64,000 nt of DNA from Achromobacter spanius (GTDB lineage Bacteria; Pseudomonadota; Gammaproteobacteria; Burkholderiales; Burkholderiaceae_B). Both the position numbers and the translations under genes were made by a program. Below, piece after piece: positions 7,447 to 16,881 of the stretch. Positions within the stretch are counted from its first letter, which is position 1; every line of letters starts with the position of its first letter. The notes beneath the pieces were generated by a model. That model saw only the letters and a program-made list of their open reading frames with translations, was not told the origin of the DNA and ran no database searches. The DNA lies in the NCBI RefSeq assembly GCF_003994415.1, contig NZ_CP034689.1, forward strand, positions 682,001-746,000. The letters run 5' to 3'.

Positions 7447-8487
7447 TCAGGGGGCCATGCGCATGGCGGCCACGTCCAGCACCCCGGCCTCGCGGTTGCT
7501 GAGCACGCTGCGCACCGTGCCGTCGGGCGCTTGCAGCACCGAACTGCCGGCCGCCACGTCTTCGCCGCCGTCGCGTCGCGCCGAGCGGCCGCGCGATGGC
7601 GAAAACAGCAGGTCGCCGGGCTGGGCGCCGGGCAGGCGGGGGTTGGCGGTCAGCACGCGGGTGCCGGGCGGGTAGGTCATGGGGCCCAGCGTGGTGTCGC
7701 GGGCCAGCAGGCCTTCAAAACCCAGCAGGCGGCGCTGGCCGTCCAGCCGCATGTCCACCTTCAGCAAGGGCAGTTGGCGCAAGTCCATCGCGTCGCTGCC
7801 TTCGGTGCGCAGCAGCCAGCGCGGCGCGCCAGCGCTGGCGTCCGGGGCCGTGCCGCGCGCGGACTCGTCCACCTTCAGCCAGGCGCCGGGCGGCACCGCT
7901 TGCTGGTCCAGCGTGTTACCCACGGCCAGGTGGCAACTGGCAAACCGGGGCTTGCCGCCTTGCAAGACGAATTCAAGCCGGTGCCCATGCGCGCACAGCC
8001 AGCCTTCCTGCGCCTGGTCGCGGGCGATTTCCACCGACAGGGTTTCGGGTTGCTTGGCGGTGGCGGCGTAGCGGAACAGGCGGGTGGCGGCAAGACCGTC
8101 GATGGCGGCGGGCTGGGTGTCGGGGAAGACGGCGCGGTCGAATGAGGCCAAGTCGCCTGGCTGCGTCAGGCTGAGCACGGTGCCGGCGGGCATGTCCACG
8201 CCGGCCAGCCGCGTGGGCTCGGTCAGCGTCGTCTTGCGGCCGGCGTCGGCCTGGGCGTCACGCTGCGCGGTGAACCACACGCTGAGCTGCTGATAAGGAA
8301 AAATGGCGCCCACCAGCGTCAGAATGGTCATCAGGATCGTGCCAGCGCGCCGGTGGTCGCCCAGCCAGTGCCGCGCGCTGGGCGTGGTGGCCAGCACCGC
8401 CAGCCAGGTCAGCAAGGTAGCCAGGCAGGCCAGCGAGGCCACCATCAGCACGTAGAAATTACCGCCAGGAAGAGAAACCGGAATCAT
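7447..8487 (-). CDS. membrane-anchored protein of unknown function
   Basis: 346 residues, not recognised. Two hydrophobic segments near the N-terminus (about residues 12-31, VLMVASLACLATLLTWLAV, and 49-66, GTILMTILTLVGAIFP) are followed by a long polar domain, which would be periplasmic or cytoplasmic depending on topology. The polar part contains two Cys (WLCAHGH and FASCHLAVG) that could form a disulfide, and repeated Pro-Gly turns (MPAGTVLSL, YPPGTRVLT) suggesting a beta-rich fold. It lies on the minus strand, upstream of argJ with a 112 bp gap and downstream of marR with a 61 bp gap. Confidence 0.7.
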   Translation of the reverse strand: MIPVSLPGGNFYVLMVASLACLATLLTWLAVLATTPSARHWLGDHRRAGTILMTILTLVGAIFPYQQLSVWFTAQRDAQADAGRKTTLTEPTRLAGVDMPAGTVLSLTQPGDLASFDRAVFPDTQPAAIDGLAATRLFRYAATAKQPETLSVEIARDQAQEGWLCAHGHRLEFVLQGGKPRFASCHLAVGNTLDQQAVPPGAWLKVDESARGTAPDASAGAPRWLLRTEGSDAMDLRQLPLLKVDMRLDGQRRLLGFEGLLARDTTLGPMTYPPGTRVLTANPRLPGAQPGDLLFSPSRGRSARRDGGEDVAAGSSVLQAPDGTVRSVLSNREAGVLDVAAMRMAP

Positions 8488-8548
8488 GGCGGCAATTATG
8501 CGCCAATCCGCATGCGGTTTTCAGCCCTGGCGGCAAGGTGCGGCGAGG

Positions 8549-9043
8549 TCAGGTCTTGGCGGATTCCGAGCGGGTGGCCACCACTTGCAGCTTGAGTTCG
8601 CCCAGCGCCTGGAACAGCGCATTGCGGGTGGACTCCGGCATTTCACCAAACATGGATTTGACCCAGGCCTCGTGCGCGCGCGCCATGCGCGCAAAGCTCT
8701 TCTTGCCCTGGGGCGTCAGCTTGATCAGCGAACTGCGGCGGTCGGATTCCACCTTGGTGCGCACCACCAGCCCCTCTTTTTCAAGCTGGTCGGTAATGCC
8801 GGTGATATTGCCGTTGGTCACCATCATGTGGCGCGACAGCTCGCCCATTTTCATGCCCTTGGGCGCGCGTTGCAGTTGCGCCATCAGGTCGAAGCGGGGC
8901 AGGGTAGTGTCGAATTCGTTACGCAGGCGGCTGCGGATTTCGCCTTCGATGAGATTGGCGCAGGTGAGCATGCGCAGCCATAACCGCAGCGCGTGGTGGT
9001 CGTCGGGCGCGGCGCGGGATTCGAGATCAGGAGCGTCAGTCAT
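8549..9043 (-). CDS. MarR family transcriptional regulator
   Basis: 164-residue winged-helix repressor. The DNA-binding part is MGELSRHMMVTNGNITGITDQ followed by the wing VRTKVESDRRSSLIKLTPQG, as in MarR proteins that sense aromatic acids or their CoA esters. It is divergent from an aromatic/branched-chain type ABC importer. A 21-base site found in the shared intergenic region recurs upstream of the anthraniloyl-CoA operon at 21.8 kb, so this protein is the best candidate regulator of both (inference). The effector could be 2-aminobenzoyl-CoA or another aromatic acyl-CoA. Confidence 0.92.
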   Translation of the reverse strand: MTDAPDLESRAAPDDHHALRLWLRMLTCANLIEGEIRSRLRNEFDTTLPRFDLMAQLQRAPKGMKMGELSRHMMVTNGNITGITDQLEKEGLVVRTKVESDRRSSLIKLTPQGKKSFARMARAHEAWVKSMFGEMPESTRNALFQALGELKLQVVATRSESAKT

Positions 9044-9381
9044 CGGCGTTTTCTTGAGGTTCGGCGAGATGTCGGGTACTGTCGCGCGAGCGTCGTACCA
9101 GGCGTTTCGTCGATACGGTCTTCGTTGATGGAAGGGCTGGTGTAAACCCAGGGCTGGTAAAAACCCTAGTCTTGTTTTGAAGAATACTTTAAACCTAAAC
9201 TATGAACCGCGCCAGCTTTCCCTGTGCAGCACAAGGGGGATGGTGGGGCGGCAAGCTCAGGCTTGCAAGCACGTGTTTGACGGCGGCGCACTGGCGCCGG
9301 CAGGCCGGGCATAGAAGTCATTCGAATCGCACCCTCAATAAGAACACCCTCTGCGCGGGCTCGCGCACGGAGCACACCACC
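9044..9381. other. divergent intergenic region between marR and the ABC importer
   Basis: 338 bp without a gene. It contains the probable operator at 9183-9203. The small open frame starting at 9202 runs through the region into the binding-protein gene but has no ribosome-binding site of its own and is not counted as coding. Nothing else was recognised. Confidence 0.6.
9183..9203 (+). promoter_or_regulatory. probable MarR operator, copy 1
   Basis: 21-base A/T-rich site ending TTTAAACCTAAACTAT in an otherwise GC-rich intergenic region, 140 bp from marR and 178 bp from the binding-protein start. It matches the site at 21808-21828 at 17 of 21 positions, with CCTAAACTAT identical. Two such sites, each before an operon of related function, suggest binding by one regulator. 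Confidence 0.55.
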
Positions 9382-10545
9382 ATGCGTTTGATCACTTCCC
9401 TTATCGCCGCCGCCGCACTGGTGCCGGCCGTAGCCATGGCTGACGCCGTCAAGGTCGGCATCGCCAACGACATTTCCGGCCCGTTCTCGGCGCTGGGCGC
9501 CGAAGCGCGTGACGGCTTCAACCTGGCCATCAAGCAACTGGGCAGCAAGCTGGGCGGTCAGCCCGCCGAATTCGTTCAGACCGACATGGGCGGCAACCCG
9601 GACCAGGCCCGCCAGTTGGTCACGCGCTACATCCAGCGCGAAAAAATCGATTTCTTCACGGGCCCGATTGGTTCGAACGTGGCGCTGGCCGTGGGCCCCG
9701 CGCTGTTCGCCGCCAAGATTCCGTACCTGTCGAACAACCCCGGCCCCAGCCAATTTGCCGGCGCCCAATGCAATAACTACTGGTTCGGCACGTCCTACCA
9801 GAACGACGCCTTCCACGAAGCGGCCGGCAAGGTTGCCGCCGACCGCGGCTTCAAGAAAATGTTCATCATGGCGCCCGACTACCCGGCCGGCAAGGACGCG
9901 CTGACGGGCTTCAAGCGCGGCTACAAGATCGCCCCGGGCGACGAGGTCTACACCAAGCTGGGCCAGATCGACTACGCCGCCGAAATCGCGCAGATCCGCG
10001 CCGCCAAGCCGGACGCGGTCTACATCTTCCTGCCGGGCGGCATGGGCATCAACTTCGTCAAGCAGTTCGTGTCGGCGGGCCTGTCGCAAAGCGTCAAGCT
10101 GATCGGCCCGGGCTTCTCGGCCGACGAAGACGTGATCCAGGCCGTGGGCGAACCCATGCTGGGCATGTACAACACGGCACAGTGGGCGCATGACCTGGAC
10201 GTGCCGCAAAACAAGACGTTCGTGGACGCCTTCCGCAAGGAATACAACGGCCGCTACCCGTCGGTGTACGCTGCCCAGGCCTATGACGTCATCATGGCCA
10301 TGGACGCCGCCGTCAAGCAGGCCGGCGGCAAGGCCTCGGACCGCGCGGCCGTCATCGCCGCGCTGGAAAAGGCCGACTACCCCTCGGTGCGCGGCAAGTT
10401 CACCTACGGCAAGAACCACTATCCGATCCAGGCCTACTACCTGCGCGTCGTCGACAAGGACGGCAGCGGCCGCATCACCAACAAGCTGGTGGGCAAGGTG
10501 TTCGACAAGTACCAGGACGTCTACGTCGGCGAGTGCAAGCTCTGA
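9382..10545 (+). CDS. ABC transporter periplasmic binding protein (LivK/aromatic-acid type)
   Basis: 387-residue periplasmic binding protein with a signal peptide (MRLITSLIAAAALVPAVAMA). The type-1 fold shows KVGIANDISGPFSALG, then AAGKVAADRGFKKMF and FLPGGMGINFVKQF. This branch commonly binds aromatic acids rather than leucine. ATG 9382 was chosen because it starts the signal peptide and is preceded by GGAG; the longer frame from 9202 would put about 60 unlikely residues in front. First gene of a five-gene importer operon. A close paralogue lies at 31015-32193. Confidence 0.92.
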   Translation: MRLITSLIAAAALVPAVAMADAVKVGIANDISGPFSALGAEARDGFNLAIKQLGSKLGGQPAEFVQTDMGGNPDQARQLVTRYIQREKIDFFTGPIGSNVALAVGPALFAAKIPYLSNNPGPSQFAGAQCNNYWFGTSYQNDAFHEAAGKVAADRGFKKMFIMAPDYPAGKDALTGFKRGYKIAPGDEVYTKLGQIDYAAEIAQIRAAKPDAVYIFLPGGMGINFVKQFVSAGLSQSVKLIGPGFSADEDVIQAVGEPMLGMYNTAQWAHDLDVPQNKTFVDAFRKEYNGRYPSVYAAQAYDVIMAMDAAVKQAGGKASDRAAVIAALEKADYPSVRGKFTYGKNHYPIQAYYLRVVDKDGSGRITNKLVGKVFDKYQDVYVGECKL

Positions 10546-10676
10546 GGTAAGACGCCCAAGCTCGCGCCCGCCGTGTTTTCCGGTAATGCCGGACGCGGCC
10601 GGCGCGGGCCGCCGTCCAATGTAGGTTTGAATCGCACGCGCACCGCTCGCAAGGTACGCGGCAGGGGGAAGTGTTC

Positions 10677-11597
10677 ATGACGTTTACGCTGATCGTCGAG
10701 CAATTGCTGAACGGTCTGCAGTTTGGGTTGATGTTGTTTTTGATTGCGGCCGGGCTGACCCTGGTTTTCGGCATCATGGACATCATGAATCTGGCTCACG
10801 GCTCGCTCTACATGGCCGGCGCCTATGTCGCCGCCGAAACCATGCAGCGCACAGGTTCATTCACCGCCGCCGTTCTGGTGGCGGCCGTCGCCACCGGCCT
10901 GGTCGGCGTGGTGCTGGAACTGACGCTGATCCGCCGCCTGGCGCTGCGCGACCACCTGGCGCAGGTGCTGGGCACCTACGCCGTCATTCTTATTGCCAAT
11001 GACCTGGTCAAGATGATCTGGGGGCCTGCCCCGGTCATGCTGAACATGCCGGCCATGCTGTCAGGACCCGTGCGCCTGATGCCCGACCTGCTGTATCCCG
11101 CCTATCGCTTGATGATCATTGTGTTCGGCGTGGCCGCCGCCGCGGGCCTGTACTGGTTCGTGACCCGCACCCGTGCCGGCGTGCTGGTGCGGGCCGGCGC
11201 GTCCAACCGCCAGATGGCCACGCTGATGGGCGTGCGCGTGCCGCTGCTGTTCCTGGGCGTGTTCGTGCTGGGCGCCATGCTGGCCGCCGTAGCCGGGGCG
11301 CTGCTGGGGCCGATCACCGCCGTGCAGCTTGGCATGGGCGAAGATATTTTGATCCTGGTGCTGGTGTGCATCGTCATCGGCGGCATCGGCTCCATCCGGG
11401 GCGCCTTTGTGGGCGCCTTGCTGGTGGGCATGGTGGACACCGCCGGGCGCGCCTTTCTGCCCATGCTGCTGCGCCAGATCTTTTCGCCGGCCGTGGCTTC
11501 CAGCGTCGGCCCGACGCTGGCCGCCATCGCCATTTACGTATTGATGGCGGCTGTGCTGGTGTTCCGGCCCTCTGGCCTGTTTCCGGCGCGGGGTTGA
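10677..11597 (+). CDS. branched-chain/aromatic-acid ABC transporter permease (LivH family)
   Basis: 306-residue inner-membrane permease with about eight hydrophobic segments. The family signature FGIMDIMNLAHGSLYMAGAY is near residue 30, and the coupling region GGIGSIRGAFVGALLVG is near the C-terminus. ATG 10677 was preferred to the GTG six bases upstream because GGGGGA lies at good distance. The stop overlaps the next permease start (TGATG), so the genes are coupled. It pairs with the LivM-type subunit to move the ligand delivered by the upstream binding protein. Confidence 0.93.
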   Translation: MTFTLIVEQLLNGLQFGLMLFLIAAGLTLVFGIMDIMNLAHGSLYMAGAYVAAETMQRTGSFTAAVLVAAVATGLVGVVLELTLIRRLALRDHLAQVLGTYAVILIANDLVKMIWGPAPVMLNMPAMLSGPVRLMPDLLYPAYRLMIIVFGVAAAAGLYWFVTRTRAGVLVRAGASNRQMATLMGVRVPLLFLGVFVLGAMLAAVAGALLGPITAVQLGMGEDILILVLVCIVIGGIGSIRGAFVGALLVGMVDTAGRAFLPMLLRQIFSPAVASSVGPTLAAIAIYVLMAAVLVFRPSGLFPARG

Positions 11598-12562
11598 TGA
11601 TGAAAAGCACAATCTGGACCGTAATCCTGCTGCTGGCGCTGGCGGCGTTCCCGCTGGTGGCCCCGGCGCTGGACCTGGACTTCTATATTTCCTTCGTGCG
11701 CCGCGTGCTGATCTACGCACTGGCCGCGACCAGCCTGAACCTGATCCTGGGCTATGGCGGCATGGTGGCGCTGGGGCACGCGGCCTTCTTCGGCGCGGGC
11801 GCGTACGCCGTGGGCATTCTGGCCATGTCGGGCATCACATCGGCGCTGATCGTCTGGCCGGTGGCCATGGTGCTGGCGGGCGTGCTGGCGGCAATCACGG
11901 GCGCGATTTCGCTGCGCACCCGTGGCGTGTACTTCATCATGATCACCCTGGCGTTCGCGCAGATGCTGTACTACATCTTCATTTCGCTGCGCCAATACGG
12001 CGGGGAAGACGGGCTGAACCTGCCCGGCTATTCCACGCTGCCCGGCATCGACCTGGCCAACGACGTCAGCTTCTACTACCTGGTGCTGGTGCTGTTCGCG
12101 GTGTTGATGTGGGTGTTCAGCCGCGTGGTGTCCTCGCGTTTCGGTACCGCCTTGCAGGGCATCCGCGAAAACGAATCGCGCATGGAAGCCATGGGCTATC
12201 CGGTCTACCGCATCAAGCTCGTTGCCTTCACGCTTAGTGGCGCCGCGGCGGGCCTGGCAGGTGCGCTGCTGGCCAACCACAACCTGTTCGTCTCGCCCAA
12301 CCTGATGCAATGGACCCAGTCGGCCAACCTGCTGATCATGGTGCTGGTGGGCGGCATCGGCCTGCGTTGGGGCGGTGTGGCCGGCGCGGTGGTGATGCTG
12401 ACGCTGGAAGAAGTGCTGCGCATGTGGACCGAATACTGGCACCTGCCCCTGGGCGTGCTGTTGCTGTGCGTGGTGTTTGGCGCGCCGCGCGGTCTGGTCG
12501 GCCTGTTCGGCCCGATGTTCGGCGGACGCGCCGTGGCCCAATCCGGCAAGGTGGGATCATGA
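11597..12562 (+). CDS. branched-chain/aromatic-acid ABC transporter permease (LivM family)
   Basis: 321-residue permease with about eight to nine membrane segments. Signatures are YGGMVALGHAAFFGAGAYAV near residue 50 and the EAA-like loop GIRENESRMEAMGYPVYRIK near residue 190. The start ATG (11597) overlaps the LivH stop, and its own stop overlaps the ATPase start (ATGA). Second membrane subunit of the importer. Confidence 0.93.
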   Translation: MMKSTIWTVILLLALAAFPLVAPALDLDFYISFVRRVLIYALAATSLNLILGYGGMVALGHAAFFGAGAYAVGILAMSGITSALIVWPVAMVLAGVLAAITGAISLRTRGVYFIMITLAFAQMLYYIFISLRQYGGEDGLNLPGYSTLPGIDLANDVSFYYLVLVLFAVLMWVFSRVVSSRFGTALQGIRENESRMEAMGYPVYRIKLVAFTLSGAAAGLAGALLANHNLFVSPNLMQWTQSANLLIMVLVGGIGLRWGGVAGAVVMLTLEEVLRMWTEYWHLPLGVLLLCVVFGAPRGLVGLFGPMFGGRAVAQSGKVGS

Positions 12563-13347
12563 GCTTGGCATCCAACACCAACAACAACTCGGGCGTGCCG
12601 GCCTTGCAGGCCACCGGCCTGGTACGCCGCTTTGGCGCCCTGGTCGCGACCGACAACGTGTCGCTAACCCTGAACCCGGGTGAAATTCACGCCCTGATCG
12701 GCCCTAACGGCGCCGGCAAGTCCACGCTGATCCATCTGCTGTCGGGCACGCTGGCGGCGGACTCCGGCACGCTGACCGTGGGCGGGCGCGACGTCACCAG
12801 CATGAACGCGCACCAGCGCGTGGCGGCCGGGCTGTCGCGGTCCTACCAGATCACCAACATCTTCAAGCAGTCCAACGTGTTGGACAACCTGGTGCTGGCG
12901 GTGCAGGCGCACGCGGGCAGCAGCTTCCGCTTCTGGTCGCCGCGCACGGCCCAGACCGCGCTGTACGAGCAGGCGCGCGAACTGGCGCGGGAATGCGCCA
13001 TCGACGCCAGCCTGCTGGAACGCCCGGCCGGCACCTTGCCGCACGGCGAGCAGCGCAAGGTGGAGTTCGCGCTGGCCCTGGCCGCGCGCCCCAGCGTGCT
13101 GCTGCTGGACGAACCCATGGCCGGCATGGGGCCGGACGAAACTGTGCGTCTGACCGAACTGATCGAAACCCTGCGTGGCCGCGCCGCCATGCTGCTGGTC
13201 GAACACGACATGCAGGCGGTGTTCCGCCTGGCCGACCGCCTGTCGGTGCTGGTGTATGGCCGTGTCATCGCCACCGGCACCCCTGACGAAATCCGCGCCA
13301 ATCCGGAAGTGCGGCAAGCCTACCTGGGCGACGAGGAGACCGCATGA
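12559..13347 (+). CDS. ABC transporter ATP-binding protein (LivG family)
   Basis: 262-residue ATPase. Walker A is GPNGAGKSTL, the LivG-type insertion ITNIFKQSNVLDNLVLAVQ is present, and Walker B is SVLLLDEPMAGM. The signature loop reads LPHGEQRKVE rather than LSGGQQ, a variant seen in LivG proteins. ATG 12559 overlaps the LivM stop by four bases. It powers uptake together with the LivF-type ATPase that follows. Confidence 0.93.
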   Translation: MSLASNTNNNSGVPALQATGLVRRFGALVATDNVSLTLNPGEIHALIGPNGAGKSTLIHLLSGTLAADSGTLTVGGRDVTSMNAHQRVAAGLSRSYQITNIFKQSNVLDNLVLAVQAHAGSSFRFWSPRTAQTALYEQARELARECAIDASLLERPAGTLPHGEQRKVEFALALAARPSVLLLDEPMAGMGPDETVRLTELIETLRGRAAMLLVEHDMQAVFRLADRLSVLVYGRVIATGTPDEIRANPEVRQAYLGDEETA

Positions 13348-14051
13348 TGCTCACCATCGAATCCGCCGAAAGCGGCTACGGCGCCAGCCAGGTGCTGTTT
13401 GGTGTGGACCTGCAGATTGGCGCCGGCCAGGTGGTGACATTGCTGGGCAGGAACGGCATGGGCAAGACCACGCTGCTGCGCACGTTGTTCGGGCAACTAC
13501 CGCTACGTGGCGGCAAGATCCATTTCGCGGATCAGGACATCAGCGGCTGGAGCTCCGACCGCATTGCCCGCGCTGGCGTGGCCATCGTGCCGGAAGGGCG
13601 GCAGTGTTTCCCCAACCTGACGGTGCGCGAACACCTGACGGCGTTTACCGCGGCACGCAACCCCGGCATTGGTGAACCCTGGACGCCAGATCGCGTGTTC
13701 GATCTGTTTCCGCGCCTGCGCGAACGCGCCCGCAACATGGGCAACCAGTTGTCAGGTGGCGAGCAGCAGATGCTGGCCATCGGCCGCGCCTTGGTCACCA
13801 ACCCGCGCCTGCTGATCCTGGACGAAGCCACTGAAGGCCTGGCGCCCAAGATCCGCGAAGAAATCTGGGCTTGCCTGGCGCGCCTGCGCCAAGCGGGCCA
13901 GACCATTCTGGTCATCGATAAATATGTTGAAAGATTGCTGAGCCTGGCCGACCAGCACGTCATCCTGGAACGCGGCAAGGTTGTCTGGACGGGTGACTCC
14001 AAGGCCTTGGATGCCGACCGCGGCCTGTGGGAACGCTATCTGGGCGTGTAG
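13344..14051 (+). CDS. ABC transporter ATP-binding protein (LivF family)
   Basis: 235-residue ATPase, last gene of the importer operon. Walker A is GRNGMGKTTLL, the signature is LSGGEQQMLAIGRAL, and Walker B is LLILDEATEGLAP. The start at 13344 overlaps the LivG stop and has GAGGAGA just upstream; a second ATG follows immediately. No clear terminator follows; the next 238 bp precede the siaA-like gene. Confidence 0.93.
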   Translation: MMLTIESAESGYGASQVLFGVDLQIGAGQVVTLLGRNGMGKTTLLRTLFGQLPLRGGKIHFADQDISGWSSDRIARAGVAIVPEGRQCFPNLTVREHLTAFTAARNPGIGEPWTPDRVFDLFPRLRERARNMGNQLSGGEQQMLAIGRALVTNPRLLILDEATEGLAPKIREEIWACLARLRQAGQTILVIDKYVERLLSLADQHVILERGKVVWTGDSKALDADRGLWERYLGV

Positions 14052-14289
14052 CAATAAAGCCGCAAAACACGCGGGTGAGCGAAAGAAAAACTAGATATAA
14101 ATCGCAATAAACCGCCATTTTCATTGCTGCGTTGAAACACAGGGTGTCTAGCCCGCATCCTGATGTTTGCACCTGTTTCAATTGCCCCGGCTGTTCTCTA
14201 CACTTGTCCCGCCAGGCCCATCGCGTGCCTACCGAGCGGGCACGCACGTTACGCAAGTACGTCTTATCAAGCTGTCAGGAAGACTTCGC

Positions 14290-16278
14290 ATGGCGAAATG
14301 GGGTTTGCGCAAAAAATCATTAATGGCGCTGTTGTTGGCGTGCGTGGTCGCCCTGGCGCCCGCGGCGGTAATCGGTTGGATGGTGCTGGATGGGGTCAGG
14401 GACCACTTCGGACGCGCCTTTGCCGACAACTTCACGCAGTTGAACCGGCAACGCATTCTGGCGCCGGTGTCCCGCGAACTGGCCTTGTCCTTGCGCCTGG
14501 CCGACAGCGAAGTCACCCGCCGCTGGTTGCGCGATGAAAGCGACCCGGCCGCGCGCGAATTGTTCTTTCGCGAAGCCGATGGCTACCGGCGCGACCTGCT
14601 CGGGCGCGCCTACTTCATCGCCAGCGCCGCCACCGGAAACTACTACTTCAACGACGACAAGCCGCTGTCCGAAGCGCCGCGCTACACGCTCAGCCCCAAC
14701 GCGGCTGACGACGGCTGGTTCTACGCGTCGTTGAAATCGCCGGCCAAATACAACATCAACGTCAACCCCGACCTGAAGCTGAAGACCACCAAAGTGTGGA
14801 TCAACGTCCAGGTGCGCGACGGCAACAAGGTGGTGGGGCTGACCGGCGCGGGTCTGGACGTGGGCGGCTTCCTGCGGGAATTCGTCAACAGCGGCCAGCC
14901 CGGCGTCACCCCCATCATCGTGGACGAAGACGGCGCCATCCAGGCGCACATGGACGCCTCGTTGATCGCCTACAACTCCGGCGCGGGCGGTGGTGCGGCG
15001 GATCGCGGGCGTGTGTTCAACCTGTTGGACGCCGGGCCTGGGCAGGACGAACTGCGCTCGGCCATGCACGCGGCGCAAGCCGACCCGCAATCGGTGCAGA
15101 CAGCGTGGGTCAGCATGGACGGCACGCGCCAATTGGTGGCGGTGGCGTATATGCCCGAGCTGCACTGGCACGTCCTGACGATGGTGGACCTGGGCGCCGC
15201 GCGCGTGCTGGACACCGGCTGGCTGTGGCCGGCGGCTATTGGCCTGGTGGTGTTGTTTGCCGCGATGCTGCTGTGCTTCGGCTACGCCATTGAACGCCTG
15301 ATGCTGCGCCCCTTGCGCCGCCTGCAGCAATCAGCCCGCGCCATTGCGGACGGCAGCTACGACGTGCGCCTGCCGCCGGGCGGCCAGGACGAAATTGGCG
15401 ACCTGAGCCGCGCCTTCGGCGTCATGGCCGACAAGGTCCGCCAGCACACGGCCGAACTGGAAACCAAGGTGCGCGAACGCACCTCGGCGCTGGAAGACGC
15501 CAACCGCGCCATGGCCGCCGCGCACAAGAAAATTGGCGACTCCATCGATTACGCCAGCCTGATCCAACGCGCCATTCTGCCCGACCGCCAACTGACGCAG
15601 TCGCTGGGCGCGCACCATTTCGTGCTGTGGAAGCCGCGCGATGTGGTGGGCGGTGACTTCTACGTGTTCCGCTCCGACGGCGCCAACTGCTTGCTGGGCA
15701 TCATGGACTGCGCGGGCCACGGCGTGCCCGGCGCGCTGATGACCATGCTGGCGCGCGCCGCCATTGATCTGGCGATCACCGAGGTCGGCCCCGCCGATCC
15801 CGCCGGCGTCCTGACCCGTACCGACGGCGCCATTCGCGCCATGCTTGCGGATGCGCAATTGCCACGCGCGCTGGCCACCAATACCGACGCGGGCCTGGTA
15901 TATATTGACCGCCAATCCAAGCGCCTGCGCTATGCGGGCGCCAAGATCAGCCTGTATGCCAGCGATGGCGAGACCTTGCGTGAAATACCTGGCGGCAAGC
16001 GCGCGCTGGGTGACAAGCGGGTCGGCCGCTACGAAAACATCGACGTGCAATTGGAGTCTGGCTGGACGTATTACCTGGCCACCGACGGTTTCCTGGACCA
16101 GGCGGGCGGCGAGCACGGCTTTGGATTCGGCAATACCCGTTTTGCGGAAATGCTCAAGAGACACGCGCGCCGGCCGTTAACTGAACAGGCCGCCGCGTTT
16201 TCGCAGGCGCTGGCCGAATACCAGGGGGGCCGTCCGCAACGTGACGACATCACCCTGTTGTCTTTCCGTTTCGAATAA
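14290..16278 (+). CDS. siaA: SiaA-type membrane PP2C phosphatase (sensor-HAMP-SpoIIE domain)
   Basis: 662 residues: an N-terminal membrane helix (about 8-32), a periplasmic Cache-like sensor, a second helix near 312-335, a HAMP linker (RPLRRLQQSARAIADGSYDV), a coiled segment, and a C-terminal PP2C/SpoIIE phosphatase with metal residues in VVGGDFYVF, MDCAGHGVPGALM and QRDDITLLSF. In Pseudomonas aeruginosa SiaA dephosphorylates SiaC and thereby activates the diguanylate cyclase SiaD. Here siaA-, siaB-, siaC- and siaD-like genes follow in that order. ATG 14290 was chosen because AGGA precedes it and the membrane helix starts there. The signal sensed is unknown. Confidence 0.9.
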   Translation: MAKWGLRKKSLMALLLACVVALAPAAVIGWMVLDGVRDHFGRAFADNFTQLNRQRILAPVSRELALSLRLADSEVTRRWLRDESDPAARELFFREADGYRRDLLGRAYFIASAATGNYYFNDDKPLSEAPRYTLSPNAADDGWFYASLKSPAKYNINVNPDLKLKTTKVWINVQVRDGNKVVGLTGAGLDVGGFLREFVNSGQPGVTPIIVDEDGAIQAHMDASLIAYNSGAGGGAADRGRVFNLLDAGPGQDELRSAMHAAQADPQSVQTAWVSMDGTRQLVAVAYMPELHWHVLTMVDLGAARVLDTGWLWPAAIGLVVLFAAMLLCFGYAIERLMLRPLRRLQQSARAIADGSYDVRLPPGGQDEIGDLSRAFGVMADKVRQHTAELETKVRERTSALEDANRAMAAAHKKIGDSIDYASLIQRAILPDRQLTQSLGAHHFVLWKPRDVVGGDFYVFRSDGANCLLGIMDCAGHGVPGALMTMLARAAIDLAITEVGPADPAGVLTRTDGAIRAMLADAQLPRALATNTDAGLVYIDRQSKRLRYAGAKISLYASDGETLREIPGGKRALGDKRVGRYENIDVQLESGWTYYLATDGFLDQAGGEHGFGFGNTRFAEMLKRHARRPLTEQAAAFSQALAEYQGGRPQRDDITLLSFRFE

Positions 16279-16301
16279 TTGTTATCAGGGTGGTAACCCC
16301 T

Positions 16302-16841
16302 ATGAATGCCTCCGATCTCTACGCGCTGGGTGAACGGTTCAACCAGAACCGCACCCTGCTCTGCTTTAACGGGCCGATCTCCCGCAGCCTGATCGAAGAA
16401 ATCGGCAACGCGCTCAAGAATTACCTGAATGCGGAACATGCGCGCCCCGCGGAAGCCATGGACGTCTTTTCGGTCTATATCGAAATGATCCAGAACATCC
16501 GCCAGTACGCCGCCGCCAATGGCGATGCCGAGGCCAGCGCCACGGTCGTTATCGGCCGCCGCGACGAAAGCCGCTACGTGGTTTCGGCGGGCAACCTGGT
16601 CAAGTCCGACGATGGCCACGCGCTGGTCGCCCGCATCCGCGAACTGGCCGCGCTGGACAAGGCGGCGTTGAAGGCCGAATACAAGACACAGTTGCACAAG
16701 CCGCGCGCCCAGGGCGTTGCCTCGGGCGCGGGCTTGGGTTTGATCGATATTGCGCGGCGCGCCGGCGCTCCGCTGGAAGCCAGCCTGACGCCCACCGCGC
16801 ACGAAGGCAAGGCGTTCTTCAGCCTGAGCGTTGTGATCTGA
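16302..16841 (+). CDS. siaB: SiaB family protein kinase
   Basis: 179-residue GHKL-like kinase that phosphorylates SiaC and opposes SiaA. The nucleotide-binding N box appears as IEMIQNIRQYAAANG (about residues 61-75) and the glycine-rich lid as GVASGAGLGLIDIARRAG (about 142-159). ATG 16302 was chosen over an in-frame GTG 12 bases upstream. It sits 23 bp after siaA and 40 bp before siaC. Confidence 0.88.
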   Translation: MNASDLYALGERFNQNRTLLCFNGPISRSLIEEIGNALKNYLNAEHARPAEAMDVFSVYIEMIQNIRQYAAANGDAEASATVVIGRRDESRYVVSAGNLVKSDDGHALVARIRELAALDKAALKAEYKTQLHKPRAQGVASGAGLGLIDIARRAGAPLEASLTPTAHEGKAFFSLSVVI

Positions 16842-16881
16842 AGGCTCCGCGCGCATCAAAGAATTATTTTCGGAGTATCTG